Positions 36,953 to 46,433 of a stretch of 64,000 nt of DNA are shown piece by piece. How positions within the stretch are numbered: the first letter of the stretch is position 1; each line of letters opens with the position of its first letter. The stretch covers positions 70,605 through 134,604 of the forward strand of contig NZ_LGKG01000057.1 in assembly GCF_001294335.1 (NCBI RefSeq). Direction: 5' to 3'. The position numbers and the translations under genes are program-made. The DNA is from Streptomyces chattanoogensis (GTDB lineage Bacteria > Actinomycetota > Actinomycetes > Streptomycetales > Streptomycetaceae). The notes under the pieces were generated by a model. It was not told the origin of the DNA and made no database searches. It saw only the letters and a list, made by a program, of their open reading frames with translations.

Positions 36953-38182
36953 TCAGCCGCCGAACTCCTCCAGCCCCTTCAGCGCCTGGTCCAGCAGCGC
37001 CTTGCGGCCCTCCAGCTCACGGCCCAGCTTGTCGGCCTTGGCGGTGTTGCCGGCCGCGCGCGCCGTCTCGATCTGCTTCTCCAGCTTGTCGACGGCGTCC
37101 TGGAGCTGGCCGGTCAGCCCCGCGGCACGGGCCCGCGCCTCGGGGTTCGTCCGCCGCCACTCGGCCTCCTCGGCCTCCTGGATGGCGCGCTCGACGGCAT
37201 GCATCCGGCCCTCGATCTTGGGGCGGGCGTCCCGCGGCACATGGCCGATGGCCTCCCACCGCTCGTTGATCGACCGGAACGCGGACCGCGCGGTCTTCAG
37301 GTCCGAGACCGGGAGCAGCTTCTCGGCCTCCACGGCCAGCTCCTCCTTGCGGGTCAGGTTCTCCCGCTGCTCGGCGTCGCGCTCCGCGAAGACCTCGCCG
37401 CGCGCCTGGAAGAAGATGTCCTGGGCGCCGCGGAAGCGGTTCCACAGGTCGTCCTCGTGCTCGCGCTGGGCGCGGCCGGCGGCCTTCCAGTCGGCCATCA
37501 GCTCGCGGTAACGCGCGGCGGTGGCGCCCCAGTCCGTCGAGTTCGACAGCGACTCGGCCTCGGCGACCAGCTTCTCCTTGGTCTTACGGGCCTCCTCGCG
37601 CTGCGCGTCCAGCGAGGCGAAGTGCGCCTTGCGCCGCTTGGAGAACGCCGACCGGGCGTGCGAGAAGCGGTGCCAGAGCTCGTCGTCCGCCTTGCGGTCC
37701 AGCCGCGGCAGGCCCTTCCAGGTGTCGACCAGCGCCCGCAGCCGCTCACCCGCCGCCCGCCACTGCTCGCTGGCCGCCAGCTCCTCGGCCTCGATGACCA
37801 GCTTCTCCTTGGCCTGCCGGGCCTCGTCGCTCTGCCGCGCCTTCTGGGCCTTGCGCTCCTCGCGCCGCGACTCGACGGTTTCGACGAGCTTGTCCAGCCG
37901 CTTCCTCAGCGCCTCCAGATCGCCCACCGCGTGGTGCTCGTCGACCTGCTGACGCAGATGGTCGATCGCGGTCGTGGCGTCCTTCGCCGACAGGTCGGTG
38001 GTCCTGACCCGGCGCTCGAGGAGGCCGATCTCGACGACCAGGCCCTCATACTTGCGCTCGAAGTAGGCGAGGGCCTCCTCGGGAGTGCCCGCCTGCCACG
38101 ATCCGACGACCTTCTCGCCGTCGGCGGTACGCACGTATACGGTCCCCGTCTCATCGACGCGGCCCCATGGGTCGCTGCTCAC
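36953..38182 (-). CDS. DUF349 domain-containing coiled-coil protein
   Basis: A 409-residue soluble, strongly helical and charged protein with several DUF349 repeats marked by DxLWxRF (DDELWHRFSHARSAF and EDDLWNRFRGAQDIFF). Long heptad-like regions suggest coiled coils throughout. Function is not established. GTG 38182 has a strong GGAGGAG upstream and starts MSSDPWGRVDETGTVYV, a typical N-terminus. It is divergent from nothing; the cyclophilin gene lies upstream on the same strand. Confidence 0.9.
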   Translation of the reverse strand: MSSDPWGRVDETGTVYVRTADGEKVVGSWQAGTPEEALAYFERKYEGLVVEIGLLERRVRTTDLSAKDATTAIDHLRQQVDEHHAVGDLEALRKRLDKLVETVESRREERKAQKARQSDEARQAKEKLVIEAEELAASEQWRAAGERLRALVDTWKGLPRLDRKADDELWHRFSHARSAFSKRRKAHFASLDAQREEARKTKEKLVAEAESLSNSTDWGATAARYRELMADWKAAGRAQREHEDDLWNRFRGAQDIFFQARGEVFAERDAEQRENLTRKEELAVEAEKLLPVSDLKTARSAFRSINERWEAIGHVPRDARPKIEGRMHAVERAIQEAEEAEWRRTNPEARARAAGLTGQLQDAVDKLEKQIETARAAGNTAKADKLGRELEGRKALLDQALKGLEEFGG

Positions 38183-38434
38183 AGCGCCTCCTCCACATGA
38201 TGCCGGCGCAGGCGTACGCCCCCCGGCATCGTCCACAGTTTCTGTCCGGCAGAGCCGCGCCCTGGCCGGTCCGACGTGCTGTCTTGCGGGTGAGGGTGGC
38301 ATCCGTGGAAGCGGGCACCGTCACCCAACGCCAATCTAGGCGACCGGCGTCCGGCTGTCCGCATCCAGCACGACCGAAATTCCGCGGTTCGGGGCGCCGG
38401 GGACAGCGGAAAGCCGCATGCCGGTCAGCGGCGG

Positions 38435-39268
38435 TCAGCTCGTGCCGACGGTCGCCTCGTTGATGACGACGGTGGCGTTCGGCGCCGTACTGCCGATCTT
38501 CGGGTCCGGCTTGGAACCGGCCGCGGCGATCTTCTTCAGGACGTCCATACCGCCGGTGACGGTCCCGAACGGCGTGTAGTCGGGCGGCAGCTTGCTGTCC
38601 TGGTAGACGAGGAAGAACTGGCTGCCGCCGGAGTTGCGGGTCCTGTCGTGCTGGCCGTCGTAGTTGTTGGCCATCGCGACCGTGCCCGCCGGATACACGC
38701 CGCCCTTGAGCCGCGGGTCCTTGAGGTTCTCGTCCGGGAGGGCGTAGCCGGGCGAGCCCGCGCCGGTGCCGGTCGGGTCGCCGCACTGCAGGACGTGGAT
38801 GTTCTGGTCGACGAGGCGGTGGCACCTGCTGTGGTCGAAGAAGTGCTTGCCGGCCAGGAAGGCGAAGGAGTTCACCGTGTGCGGCGCCTTCGCCGCGTCC
38901 AGCTTCAGCCTGATCTCTCCGCAGGTCGTCGCCAGTTTCGCGGTGTAGGAGGCGGCGGTGTCGACCGACATCGCCGGCTCCTTCTTCCACGTCTCCTTCG
39001 ACGGCGCGCCCTTGGCGGGCCCGGCGCACGGGTCCGGCGCCGTGGTGGGGGCCGGATCCACCGCCGCCTGGTCGGACTTCCGGTCGTCGTCGCCCGCCAG
39101 TCCGGCGGTGGCGTATGCGGCGGCGCCCGCGGCGAGCACCACGGCCAGGGCGGACGCGATGATCACATTGCGGCGCTTGGTCTTCTGCTGTGCCGCGGAC
39201 CTCCGCTGCTGCTGGCGCTCGAACTTCTCCCGGGCGAGCTGCCGCCGCCGCTGATCCTTGCTGACCAC
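38435..39268 (-). CDS. Membrane-anchored cyclophilin-type peptidyl-prolyl isomerase
   Basis: A 277-residue protein with a basic N-terminus (KDQRRRQLAREKFERQQQRR), one transmembrane helix (about 33-56), a linker, and a cyclophilin domain from residue about 105. The domain keeps CGDPTGTGAGSPGY, GSQFFLVYQD and YTPFGTVTGGMDVL, but the usual FHR active-site triplet is CHRLV. It should act outside the membrane on exported proteins. GTG 39268 has AAGGGAGA upstream. A 10-bp palindrome CCGTATACGG (39332-39341) in the 172-nt divergent gap offers a -10-like TATACG on both strands. Confidence 0.88.
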   Translation of the reverse strand: MVSKDQRRRQLAREKFERQQQRRSAAQQKTKRRNVIIASALAVVLAAGAAAYATAGLAGDDDRKSDQAAVDPAPTTAPDPCAGPAKGAPSKETWKKEPAMSVDTAASYTAKLATTCGEIRLKLDAAKAPHTVNSFAFLAGKHFFDHSRCHRLVDQNIHVLQCGDPTGTGAGSPGYALPDENLKDPRLKGGVYPAGTVAMANNYDGQHDRTRNSGGSQFFLVYQDSKLPPDYTPFGTVTGGMDVLKKIAAAGSKPDPKIGSTAPNATVVINEATVGTS

Positions 39269-39440
39269 CCGTCGTCTCCCTTGTCCGATCACCGATCGGC
39301 GTCGTCGTCGCTGTCGCCCGCCGTGGCCGTACCGTATACGGGTTCGCCCCGGCGGGAGTCGCGCCGGTAGGCTCTGGAGCTGCCGAGATGTTCCGGGAGC
39401 GGTCCCGCGGACCGACCTCCACCGACCTTTAAGGACGAAC

Positions 39441-40154
39441 GTGCTGATTGCCGGGTTCCCCGCCGGGGCCTGGGGGACCAACTGCTACCTGGTCGCCCCC
39501 GCCGCCGGCGAGGAGTGCGTGATCATCGACCCGGGCCACCAGGCGGCCCAAGGAGTCGAGGACGCGGTCAGAAAGCATCGGCTCAAGCCCGTCGCCGTCA
39601 TCCTCACCCACGGCCATATCGACCATGTCGCCTCGGTCGTCCCGGTGTGCGGCGCGCACGACGTACCGGCCTGGATCCACCCCGAGGACCGCTTCATGAT
39701 GAGCGACCCGGAGAAGGCCCTCGGCCGCTCCATCGGTCAGCAGCTCATGGGCGAACTCACCGTGGGGGAGCCGGACGACGTCAAGGAGCTGACCGACGGC
39801 AGCGCTCTGGAGCTGGCCGGGATGGAGTTCTCCGTCGCGCACGCACCGGGCCATACCAAGGGGTCGGTGACGTTCCGGATGCCCGAGCAGGCGGACATTC
39901 CGCCGGTCTTCTTCTCGGGCGACCTGCTGTTCGCCGGCTCCATCGGACGTACCGACCTGCCGGGCGGCGACCACGCCGAGATCCTCCGGTCGCTGGAGCG
40001 CGTATGCCTCCCGCTGGACGACTCGACGGTCGTGCTGTCCGGCCACGGCCCCCAGACCACCATCGGCCGCGAGCGTGCCACCAACCCCTATCTGCGGGAA
40101 GTGGCCGCCGGCCGCGGAGACGGTGTGACCGCCGCTCCACGACGAGGAATGTGA
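39441..40154 (+). CDS. MBL-fold hydrolase, glyoxalase II-like
   Basis: A 237-residue metallo-beta-lactamase-fold protein. The metal-binding motifs are complete: [30 protein letters not shown] and the final SGHGPQT. It resembles glyoxalase II and related thioester hydrolases; the substrate is unknown. GTG 39441 follows AAGGA, and TAGGCT at 39368-39373 may be the -10. It precedes hisS by 11 nt, a pairing widely conserved in actinobacteria. Confidence 0.9.
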   Translation: MLIAGFPAGAWGTNCYLVAPAAGEECVIIDPGHQAAQGVEDAVRKHRLKPVAVILTHGHIDHVASVVPVCGAHDVPAWIHPEDRFMMSDPEKALGRSIGQQLMGELTVGEPDDVKELTDGSALELAGMEFSVAHAPGHTKGSVTFRMPEQADIPPVFFSGDLLFAGSIGRTDLPGGDHAEILRSLERVCLPLDDSTVVLSGHGPQTTIGRERATNPYLREVAAGRGDGVTAAPRRGM

Positions 40155-40165
40155 CGAGACTTTCC

Positions 40166-41428
40166 GTGAGCACCTTTCAGGCACCCAAGGGCACCTACGA
40201 CCTGCTGCCGCCGAATTCCGCCACCTACCTGGCGGTGCGCGAGGCCATCTCCGGCCCGCTGAAGAACTCCGGGTACGGCTACATCGAGACGCCCGGCTTC
40301 GAGAACGTCGAGCTGTTCGCGCGCGGCGTCGGTGAGTCCACCGACATCGTGACCAAGGAGATGTACGCCTTCGAGACCAAGGGCGGCGACAAGCTGGCGC
40401 TGCGCCCCGAGGGCACCGCGTCCGTGCTGCGCGCGGCGCTGGAGGCCAACCTCCACAAGGGCGGCAACCTCCCCGTCAAGCTCTGGTACTCGGGCTCGTA
40501 CTACCGCTACGAGCGTCCGCAGAAGGGCCGCTACCGCCACTTCTCGCAGGTCGGCGCCGAGGCGATCGGCACGGAGGACCCGGCGCTGGACGCCGAGCTG
40601 ATCATCCTGGCCGACCAGGCCTACCGTTCGCTGGGACTGCGCAACTTCCGGATCCTGCTGAACTCGCTGGGCGACAAGGAGTGCCGCCCCGTCTACCGCG
40701 CCGCGCTGCAGGACTTCCTGCGCGGTCTCGACCTGGACGACGACACCCGTCGCCGGGTCGACATCAACCCGCTGCGCGTCCTGGACGACAAGCGCGACGC
40801 CGTGCAGCGGCAGCTGACCGGGGCACCGATGCTGCGCGACTACCTGTGCGAGGCGTGCAAGGCGTACCACGAGCAGGTGCGTGAGCTGCTGACCGCGGCG
40901 GGCGTGGGCTTCGAGGACGACGAGAAGCTGGTGCGCGGGCTGGACTACTACACCCGCACCACCTTCGAGTTCGTCCACGACGGCCTGGGCTCGCAGTCCG
41001 CGGTGGGCGGCGGCGGCCGCTACGACGGCCTCTCCGAGATGATCGGCGGGCCCGCGCTGCCGTCCGTCGGCTGGGCGCTCGGCGTCGACCGTACGGTGCT
41101 GGCCCTGGAGGCCGAGGGCATCGTGCTCGACATCCCCGCCGCGACGGCCGTGTACGCGGTGCCGCTCGGCGAGGAGGCCCGCCGGGTGCTCTTCGGCACG
41201 GTCACCGCGCTGCGCCGGGCCGGGGTCGCCACCGACTTCGCGTACGGCGGCAAGGGCCTGAAGAACGCCATGAAGTCCGCCAACCGCTCCGGCGCGCGGC
41301 TGGCCCTGGTGGCGGGCGAGCGGGACCTGGCCGACGGCGTCGTCCAGCTCAAGGACCTGGAGAGCGGCGAGCAGACCCCGGTGGCGCTGGACGCCGTCGT
41401 GGACGAGATCACGCGCAAGCTGGGCTGA
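40166..41428 (+). CDS. hisS: Histidyl-tRNA synthetase
   Basis: A 420-residue class II synthetase. Motif 2 is [16 protein letters not shown], the histidine-A and -B regions are [15 protein letters not shown] and GGGGRYDGL, and the C-terminal anticodon-binding domain includes [17 protein letters not shown]. The GTG 40166 start gives the usual [13 protein letters not shown]-terminus; an in-frame GTG at 40151 that overlaps the preceding stop would add five residues. Confidence 0.96.
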   Translation: MSTFQAPKGTYDLLPPNSATYLAVREAISGPLKNSGYGYIETPGFENVELFARGVGESTDIVTKEMYAFETKGGDKLALRPEGTASVLRAALEANLHKGGNLPVKLWYSGSYYRYERPQKGRYRHFSQVGAEAIGTEDPALDAELIILADQAYRSLGLRNFRILLNSLGDKECRPVYRAALQDFLRGLDLDDDTRRRVDINPLRVLDDKRDAVQRQLTGAPMLRDYLCEACKAYHEQVRELLTAAGVGFEDDEKLVRGLDYYTRTTFEFVHDGLGSQSAVGGGGRYDGLSEMIGGPALPSVGWALGVDRTVLALEAEGIVLDIPAATAVYAVPLGEEARRVLFGTVTALRRAGVATDFAYGGKGLKNAMKSANRSGARLALVAGERDLADGVVQLKDLESGEQTPVALDAVVDEITRKLG

Positions 41429-41614
41429 GGCCCTGGCCGGCCCCGGGAACACCGCCCGGGTCAACCTCCTGCGCGCGGTTCCATCCCTTCGCCGTACCGC
41501 TCGCTTATGCGCAGCGAACGGTGGACGGCCGGGGAGTTGGGGCAGAATGAAGGGCGCGCCCGCGGTTCCGCGGGCCCGCCCGGCCTCCTTCCCAGCGACC
41601 GACGGAACGGCGAT

Positions 41615-42256
41615 ATGACGACGACAGTGGTTGATGACGTGTCCACCGACGACGATCACACCAGCGACTCGGGCACCGTCGGCGCGGGTCGCGGCTTCGC
41701 TCTGCTACTGGTGATCACCGGGGCCCTGGGCATCCTCGCGGCCTGGGTCATCACACTGGACAAGTTCGAGCTGCTGAAGGACCCGAACTACAAGCCGGCC
41801 TGCAGCTTCAACCCGATCGTTTCCTGCGGCAGCGTCATGCAGAGCAAGCAGGCGGAGGTCTTCGGCTTCCCGAACCCGCTGGCGGGGCTGGTCGGCTTCG
41901 GCGTGATCGTCGCGATCGGTATGGCCCTGCTGGCGGGCGCCCGCTTCCGCCGCTGGTACTGGATCGGGCTCAACATCGGTACCGGCCTCGCCACGGTCTT
42001 CTGCATGTGGCTGATGACCCAGTCGCTGTACAGCATCAACGCGCTGTGCCTGTGGTGCACGCTGACCTGGTGCGTCACGATCCTGATGTTCTGGTACACC
42101 ACGGCGCACAACCTCAGGCACGGCATCATCCCGGCCCCCGACGGGCTGCGCCGGACGGTGGCGGAGTTCCACTGGGTCGTGCCGGTGCTCTGGTACGGCG
42201 CGATCGCGCTGCTGATCCTCACCCGCTGGTGGTCGTACTGGAGCAGCCTCCTGTAG
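41615..42256 (+). CDS. Vitamin K epoxide reductase (VKOR) family protein
   Basis: A 213-residue membrane protein with five predicted helices. The redox-active CLWC lies near residue 148, and the loop cysteines are in ACSFNPIVSCGSVM (about 64-74). Bacterial VKORs reoxidise DsbA-like proteins using quinones and support disulfide formation in exported proteins. No DsbA partner is fused or adjacent; the soluble DsbA-fold protein at 4670-5206 lacks an export signal. Confidence 0.92.
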   Translation: MTTTVVDDVSTDDDHTSDSGTVGAGRGFALLLVITGALGILAAWVITLDKFELLKDPNYKPACSFNPIVSCGSVMQSKQAEVFGFPNPLAGLVGFGVIVAIGMALLAGARFRRWYWIGLNIGTGLATVFCMWLMTQSLYSINALCLWCTLTWCVTILMFWYTTAHNLRHGIIPAPDGLRRTVAEFHWVVPVLWYGAIALLILTRWWSYWSSLL

Positions 42257-42321
42257 GGCAGGCTCCCGTACCGGCGTGCAGCCGGCCCGCGCCCCGGCCG
42301 CCGATGACGGTGGCCGGGGCG

Positions 42322-42344
42322 TTGTCAGTGGGGTGACATAGGCT
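42322..42344 (+). promoter_or_regulatory. PafBC-type DNA damage promoter of rarA, leaderless
   Basis: TTGTCAGTG (42322-42330), exactly 8 nt, then TAGGCT (42339-42344), with GTG start 7 nt later at 42352. The upstream element is identical to that of ruvC. Confidence 0.72.
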
Positions 42345-42351
42345 CGTCGAC

Positions 42352-43722
42352 GTGGAGCCCGACCTGTTCACCGCCGCCGCCGAAGACCGTCAGGAGAAGG
42401 ACCCCGCGGGGTCTCCTCTCGCCGTGCGGATGCGTCCGCGCACCCTCGACGAGGTCGTGGGGCAGCAGCATCTCCTCAAGCCGGGTTCGCCGCTGCGCCG
42501 TCTCGTCGGTGAGGGCAACGGCGGACCGGCGGGGCCGTCCTCGGTTTTTCTCTGGGGCCCGCCGGGCATCGGCAAGACGACCCTGGCCTATGTCGTCAGC
42601 CAGGCGACCAACAAGCGTTTCGTCGAGCTCTCCGCGATCACGGCCGGCGTCAAGGAGGTCCGCGCGGTCATCGACGGCGCCCGGCGCGCCTCGGGCGGTT
42701 TCGGCAAGGAGACCGTCCTCTTCCTGGACGAGATCCACCGCTTCAGCAAGGCCCAGCAGGATTCCCTGCTCCCCGCGGTCGAGAACCGCTGGGTCACCCT
42801 GATCGCGGCCACGACGGAGAACCCGTACTTCTCGGTGATCTCCCCGTTGCTGTCCCGCTCCCTGCTCCTGACCCTCGAACCGCTCACCGACGACGATCTG
42901 CGGGGCCTGCTGCGCCGCGCGCTCACCGATCCGCGCGGGCTGGACGGCGCGGTCACCCTCCCCGAGGACACCGAGGCGCATCTGCTGCGGATCGCGGGCG
43001 GCGATGCCCGGCGCGCGCTGACGGCCCTGGAGGCCGGGGCCGGCTCCGCGCTGGCCAAGGGGGAGAAGGAGATCACCCTCCGGACGCTGGAGGAGTCCGT
43101 CGACCGGGCGGCGGTGAAGTACGACCGGGACGGCGATCAGCATTACGACGTCGCCAGCGCCCTGATCAAGTCCATCCGGGGCTCGGACGTCGACGCCGCG
43201 CTCCATTACCTGGCGCGGATGATCGAGGCGGGGGAGGACCCTCGTTTCATCGCCCGGCGGCTGATGATCTCGGCGAGCGAGGACATCGGCCTGGCCGACC
43301 CCTCCGCCCTGCAGACCGCGGTGGCCGCCGCCCAGGCGGTGGCGCTGATCGGCTTCCCCGAGGCCCGGATCACCCTGAGCCAGGCCACCATCGCCCTGGC
43401 CCTGGCGCCCAAGTCGAACGCCGCCTATCTGGCGATCGACGCCGCGCTGGCGGACGTCCGCGCCGGGAACGCCGGTGCGGTGCCGCCGCATCTGCGCGAC
43501 AGCCACTACCAGGGCGCCCAGAAGCTCGGCCACGGCCAGGGCTACCAGTACCCGCACGACCTCCCGGGCGGTATCGCGGCCCAGCAGTACGCACCGGACG
43601 AGGTGCAGGGCAAGCGCTATTACTCCCCGACCCGCCATGGCGCCGAGGCCCGCTATGCGGAGGTCGCGGAGCGCGTCCGCGCCCGGCTGCGGGGCGCGGA
43701 CGGCGAGGGCGCCGGCGCATAG
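42352..43722 (+). CDS. rarA: Replication-associated AAA+ ATPase RarA/MgsA
   Basis: A 456-residue AAA+ protein of the clamp-loader clade acting at stalled replication forks. Walker A is GPPGIGKTT, Walker B is LFLDEIHRF, sensor 1 is AATTENP, and the C-terminal tetramerisation region includes [23 protein letters not shown] and [12 protein letters not shown]. The GTG start is the expected first transcribed base region of a leaderless message, and the promoter suggests induction by DNA damage. Confidence 0.92.
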   Translation: MEPDLFTAAAEDRQEKDPAGSPLAVRMRPRTLDEVVGQQHLLKPGSPLRRLVGEGNGGPAGPSSVFLWGPPGIGKTTLAYVVSQATNKRFVELSAITAGVKEVRAVIDGARRASGGFGKETVLFLDEIHRFSKAQQDSLLPAVENRWVTLIAATTENPYFSVISPLLSRSLLLTLEPLTDDDLRGLLRRALTDPRGLDGAVTLPEDTEAHLLRIAGGDARRALTALEAGAGSALAKGEKEITLRTLEESVDRAAVKYDRDGDQHYDVASALIKSIRGSDVDAALHYLARMIEAGEDPRFIARRLMISASEDIGLADPSALQTAVAAAQAVALIGFPEARITLSQATIALALAPKSNAAYLAIDAALADVRAGNAGAVPPHLRDSHYQGAQKLGHGQGYQYPHDLPGGIAAQQYAPDEVQGKRYYSPTRHGAEARYAEVAERVRARLRGADGEGAGA

Positions 43723-43771
43723 ACCGCGCAGGCCGGCAGACCGCGCAGGCCGGCAGACCGCGCAGGCCCGC
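43721..43771. repeat. Triplicated 17-bp repeat after rarA
   Basis: Three copies of AGACCGCGCAGGCCGGC begin within the rarA stop codon (43721-43737, 43738-43754, 43755-43771; the last copy has one change) and reach almost to the end of the convergent gene. Confidence 0.8.
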
Positions 43772-43776
43772 CCCGG

Positions 43777-44655
43777 CTACTCCGCCGCCGCCTCGAAGAG
43801 CGTGTGCATCGCGCGCCGCAGCTCCGCCACGTCCTGTACGGGCTCCGGGAAGTCGAAGCGGGCGTCGAAGGCCTGCTGGTCGGCGTCGACGAAGCGGACG
43901 CGGAGGCCGAAGCGGTCGAGGCCGACGGGGACGGCCCGGTCGTGCGCCCCGCACACCGCCGAGCGGTCGCCGAGGAGCGCACACAGGCCGCGGACCTGCT
44001 CGCTGTGGGCGGAGTGCAGATGCTGGAGCAGCTCCGCCTCGTGGGCGACCAGCGGGTCGGGGGAGGCGGCGGCGAACTCGTCCGGTTCGACGGGCTCGGC
44101 GCCCCACAGATCGTCCACCGCGCCCTCGCCGACCTCCAGGCGCAGCATCATCCAGGCGGCCCGCCCGTAGAGGCCCGGCGCCGGCTCGGGCTGCAGCGCC
44201 TCCCCGATGCCGAGCAGTTCGCCGACCGGATGCCGCTCGGCGAGCAGCATGGCGGCCTCGGCGCGCTGGTCATTGCGTACGGGGGTCAGCCAGCCGGCCA
44301 CCCAGGCGCGTCCGCGGATGCGATGGGGGACGGAAACGGGGGCGACATCCGTGATCTCCATCACGGCCGTAAGATCATCGTCCTGGGCGTGCGCGGCCGC
44401 CCGGGCCGCCGAGGAGTCGCCAGGAACCAGCAACAGCAGGTCTCCGTCGGGTGTCACGGTCCGGCAGACGGGCGCCGAGAGGCCGTTCTCGTCGGGGTCC
44501 TCGACTCCGGGAATGCTCAGCGAACCCATACCATGGGACTCCACGAGGGTTCGTACGCGTTCGGCGGCAGTGGGCCGCCGGGCGTTTTCCACGGGACGCG
44601 GCTGACCCGCCTTGGTGCGTTCTGCGCCGGGCAGGGGGATCCCAGGTCGAAACAT
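43777..44655 (-). CDS. DUF2470 protein, candidate HugZ-type heme oxygenase, iron-regulated
   Basis: A 292-residue protein. The C-terminal DUF2470 domain (about 205-285) has EAELLQHLHSAHSEQVRGLC and GLDRFGLRVRFVDAD. The region 70-125 (DGDLLLLVPGDSS, ITDVAPVSVPHRIRGRAWVAGWL) looks like the split-barrel PNPOx-like fold. This pairing is the architecture of HugZ-type heme-degrading enzymes. A 19-bp iron box at 44671-44689 overlaps its likely -10, implying repression by DtxR/IdeR/DmdR when iron is abundant. ATG 44655 follows GAGGAGAA. Heme oxygenase activity is inferred, not shown; divergent from rpsD. Confidence 0.8.
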   Translation of the reverse strand: MFRPGIPLPGAERTKAGQPRPVENARRPTAAERVRTLVESHGMGSLSIPGVEDPDENGLSAPVCRTVTPDGDLLLLVPGDSSAARAAAHAQDDDLTAVMEITDVAPVSVPHRIRGRAWVAGWLTPVRNDQRAEAAMLLAERHPVGELLGIGEALQPEPAPGLYGRAAWMMLRLEVGEGAVDDLWGAEPVEPDEFAAASPDPLVAHEAELLQHLHSAHSEQVRGLCALLGDRSAVCGAHDRAVPVGLDRFGLRVRFVDADQQAFDARFDFPEPVQDVAELRRAMHTLFEAAAE

Positions 44656-44670
44656 GCGTTCTCCTCGCGG

Positions 44671-44689
44671 TAAGGTAAGCCTCACCTAA
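44671..44689. promoter_or_regulatory. Iron box (DtxR/IdeR/DmdR operator)
   Basis: TAAGGTAAGCCTCACCTAA fits every position of the 19-bp consensus TWAGGTWAGSCTNACCTWA. It lies 16 nt upstream of the DUF2470 start and 23 nt upstream of the rpsD start, so it could affect both. Confidence 0.85.
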
Positions 44690-44711
44690 CTTACATGGAG
44701 GATCGTTCCAC

Positions 44712-45323
44712 GTGAACCAGTCGCGTCCCAAGGTCAAGAAGTCGCGCGCGCTCGGCATCGCGCTGACGCCGAAGGCCGTCAAGTACTTCGAGGCCCGTCC
44801 CTACCCGCCCGGCGAGCACGGCCGTGGCCGTAAGCAGAACAGTGACTACAAGGTCCGTCTGCTCGAGAAGCAGCGTCTGCGCGCGCAGTACGACATCAGC
44901 GAGCGCCAGATGGTCCGTGCTTACGACCGCGCTCGGAAGGTCGATGGCAAGACGGGCGAGGCCCTGATCGTCGAGCTGGAGCGCCGTCTGGACGCGCTCG
45001 TCCTGCGTTCGGGTATCGCCCGGACGATCTACCAGGCCCGCCAGATGGTGGTCCACGGCCACATCGCGGTCAACGACCGCAAGGTCGACAAGCCGTCCTT
45101 CCGCGTCCGCCCCGGCGACGTCGTGCAGGTCCGCGAGCGCAGCCGCGAGAAGCACCCCTTCCAGGTCGCGCGCGAGGGTGGCTACGCCCCCGACGGCGAG
45201 ACCCCCCGCTACCTCGAGGTCAACCTCCAGGCGCTGGCGTTCCGTCTCGACCGGGACCCCAACCGCAAGGAGATCCCGGTGATCTGCGACGAGCAGCTCG
45301 TCGTCGAGTACTACGCCCGCTAA
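44712..45323 (+). CDS. rpsD: 30S ribosomal protein S4
   Basis: A 203-residue primary 16S rRNA-binding protein. The S4 RNA-binding domain ([29 protein letters not shown]) is intact. The N-terminus lacks the cysteines that bind zinc in many S4 proteins. It is a stand-alone gene rather than part of the rpoA operon. GTG 44712 has GGAGGAT upstream. An iron box is 23 nt upstream of the start. Confidence 0.97.
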   Translation: MNQSRPKVKKSRALGIALTPKAVKYFEARPYPPGEHGRGRKQNSDYKVRLLEKQRLRAQYDISERQMVRAYDRARKVDGKTGEALIVELERRLDALVLRSGIARTIYQARQMVVHGHIAVNDRKVDKPSFRVRPGDVVQVRERSREKHPFQVAREGGYAPDGETPRYLEVNLQALAFRLDRDPNRKEIPVICDEQLVVEYYAR

Positions 45324-45351
45324 GCACCACCACAGGCGCAGCACCACGCTC

Positions 45352-45399
45352 AGCCCGCCGTCTCCCCGCCGCCGCTCGCGGAGGGGGAGGCGGCGGGCT
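45352..45399 (+). terminator. Terminator after rpsD
   Basis: A long GC-rich imperfect hairpin (arms starting AGCCCGCCG and ending CGGCGGGCT) followed by TGCTTGTG, about 30 nt after the stop. Confidence 0.75.
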
Positions 45400-45630
45400 T
45401 GCTTGTGCGCGGCCAACTCCCGGGTGGCACAGCGGAGTTGACCGTGCCGGTCATACGGAACGTGCCCACCCCTGTACGGTCCGTGCGCGCGCGGTGTCCG
45501 ATCGTCCCCGCGGCGCGGGGAACGGGGTACGGACGGACAGTCACGGCGCGATAAGGTCAAGGGTGCCTCTCGGGCAGGATGAGCCGAGCAGGTCGAGACC
45601 AGCCCCAAGCAGTCGGAGAGTGGTGCCAGC

Positions 45631-46077
45631 GTGTCCGGTGGAGAGGTGGCCGGGATCCTCGTGGCCGTCTTCTGGGCCATCCTTGTGTCGTTCCTCGCGC
45701 TCGTACTGGTGAGGCTGGCAGGGACCCTCAAGGCGACCACCAAGATGGTGGCCGAGATCTCCGATCAGGCCGTTCCGCTCCTGGCCGACGCGTCCGCGAC
45801 GGTCCGCTCCGCGCACACCCAGCTGGCGCGCGTCGATGCCATCGCCGCCGACGTCCAGGAGGTCACCGCCAACGCCTCCGCGCTCTCCTCGACCGTCTCC
45901 TCCGCCTTCGGGGGACCGCTGGTCAAGATCGCGGCGTTCGGCTACGGCGTGCGCCGCGCGATCGGCAAGAAGGCCGCAGCTGCCCCTGCCGACGGCGCAC
46001 AGCGCACCGTCGTCATCGGCCGAACCCTGCCCGGCGCCCGCCGCGGCGGGCGCCGCAACCGCCGCTCCAAGGACTGA
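45631..46077 (+). CDS. DUF948 membrane-anchored coiled-coil protein
   Basis: A 148-residue protein: a TM helix near residues 6-28, a coiled-coil-like DUF948 region (residues 30-90, TLKATTKMVAEISDQAVPLL), and a basic C-terminus ending RRGGRRNRRSKD. The family is reminiscent of chemotaxis-receptor-like coiled coils; function unknown. It starts a run of closely spaced genes leading into alaS. Confidence 0.88.
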   Translation: MSGGEVAGILVAVFWAILVSFLALVLVRLAGTLKATTKMVAEISDQAVPLLADASATVRSAHTQLARVDAIAADVQEVTANASALSSTVSSAFGGPLVKIAAFGYGVRRAIGKKAAAAPADGAQRTVVIGRTLPGARRGGRRNRRSKD

Positions 46078-46085
46078 TCACCGCG

Positions 46086-46433
46086 ATGTTCCGCCGCGCA
46101 TTCTGGTTCACCACCGGCGCCGCCGCCGGGGTCTGGGCCACCAACAAGGTCCACCGAAAGCTGCGCAGGCTGCAGCCCGACAGCCTCGCCGCGCAGGCCG
46201 CGGACAAGGCCGTCGAGACCGGACACCGGCTGCGTCAATTTGCATTGGACGTACGCGCGGGAATGGCGGACCGTGAAGAGCAGCTGAACGACGCGCTCGG
46301 ACTTCGCGGGACGAGCGAGGCCGTAGAGCTGCCCGCGCCGCGCTCCCACGCGGCGCACGAATCGCATCACCGAATCACGAGAACCCCGGGCCGCCCCGGG
46401 CTGACCGGACCGACTGGAAATGAGGACCACTGA
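46086..46433 (+). CDS. DUF6167-like small protein upstream of alaS
   Basis: A 115-residue protein beginning [28 protein letters not shown], one hydrophobic stretch followed by a basic, helical region ([23 protein letters not shown]) and a polar tail. It resembles the actinobacterial small proteins annotated DUF6167 that always precede alaS. The stop overlaps alaS (TGATG). Function unknown. Confidence 0.85.
   Translation: MFRRAFWFTTGAAAGVWATNKVHRKLRRLQPDSLAAQAADKAVETGHRLRQFALDVRAGMADREEQLNDALGLRGTSEAVELPAPRSHAAHESHHRITRTPGRPGLTGPTGNEDH

Noticed and set aside
44656..44685. Upstream GTG start for the DUF2470 protein
   Set aside because: It lies inside the iron box, while GAGGAGAA is correctly placed for ATG 44655.
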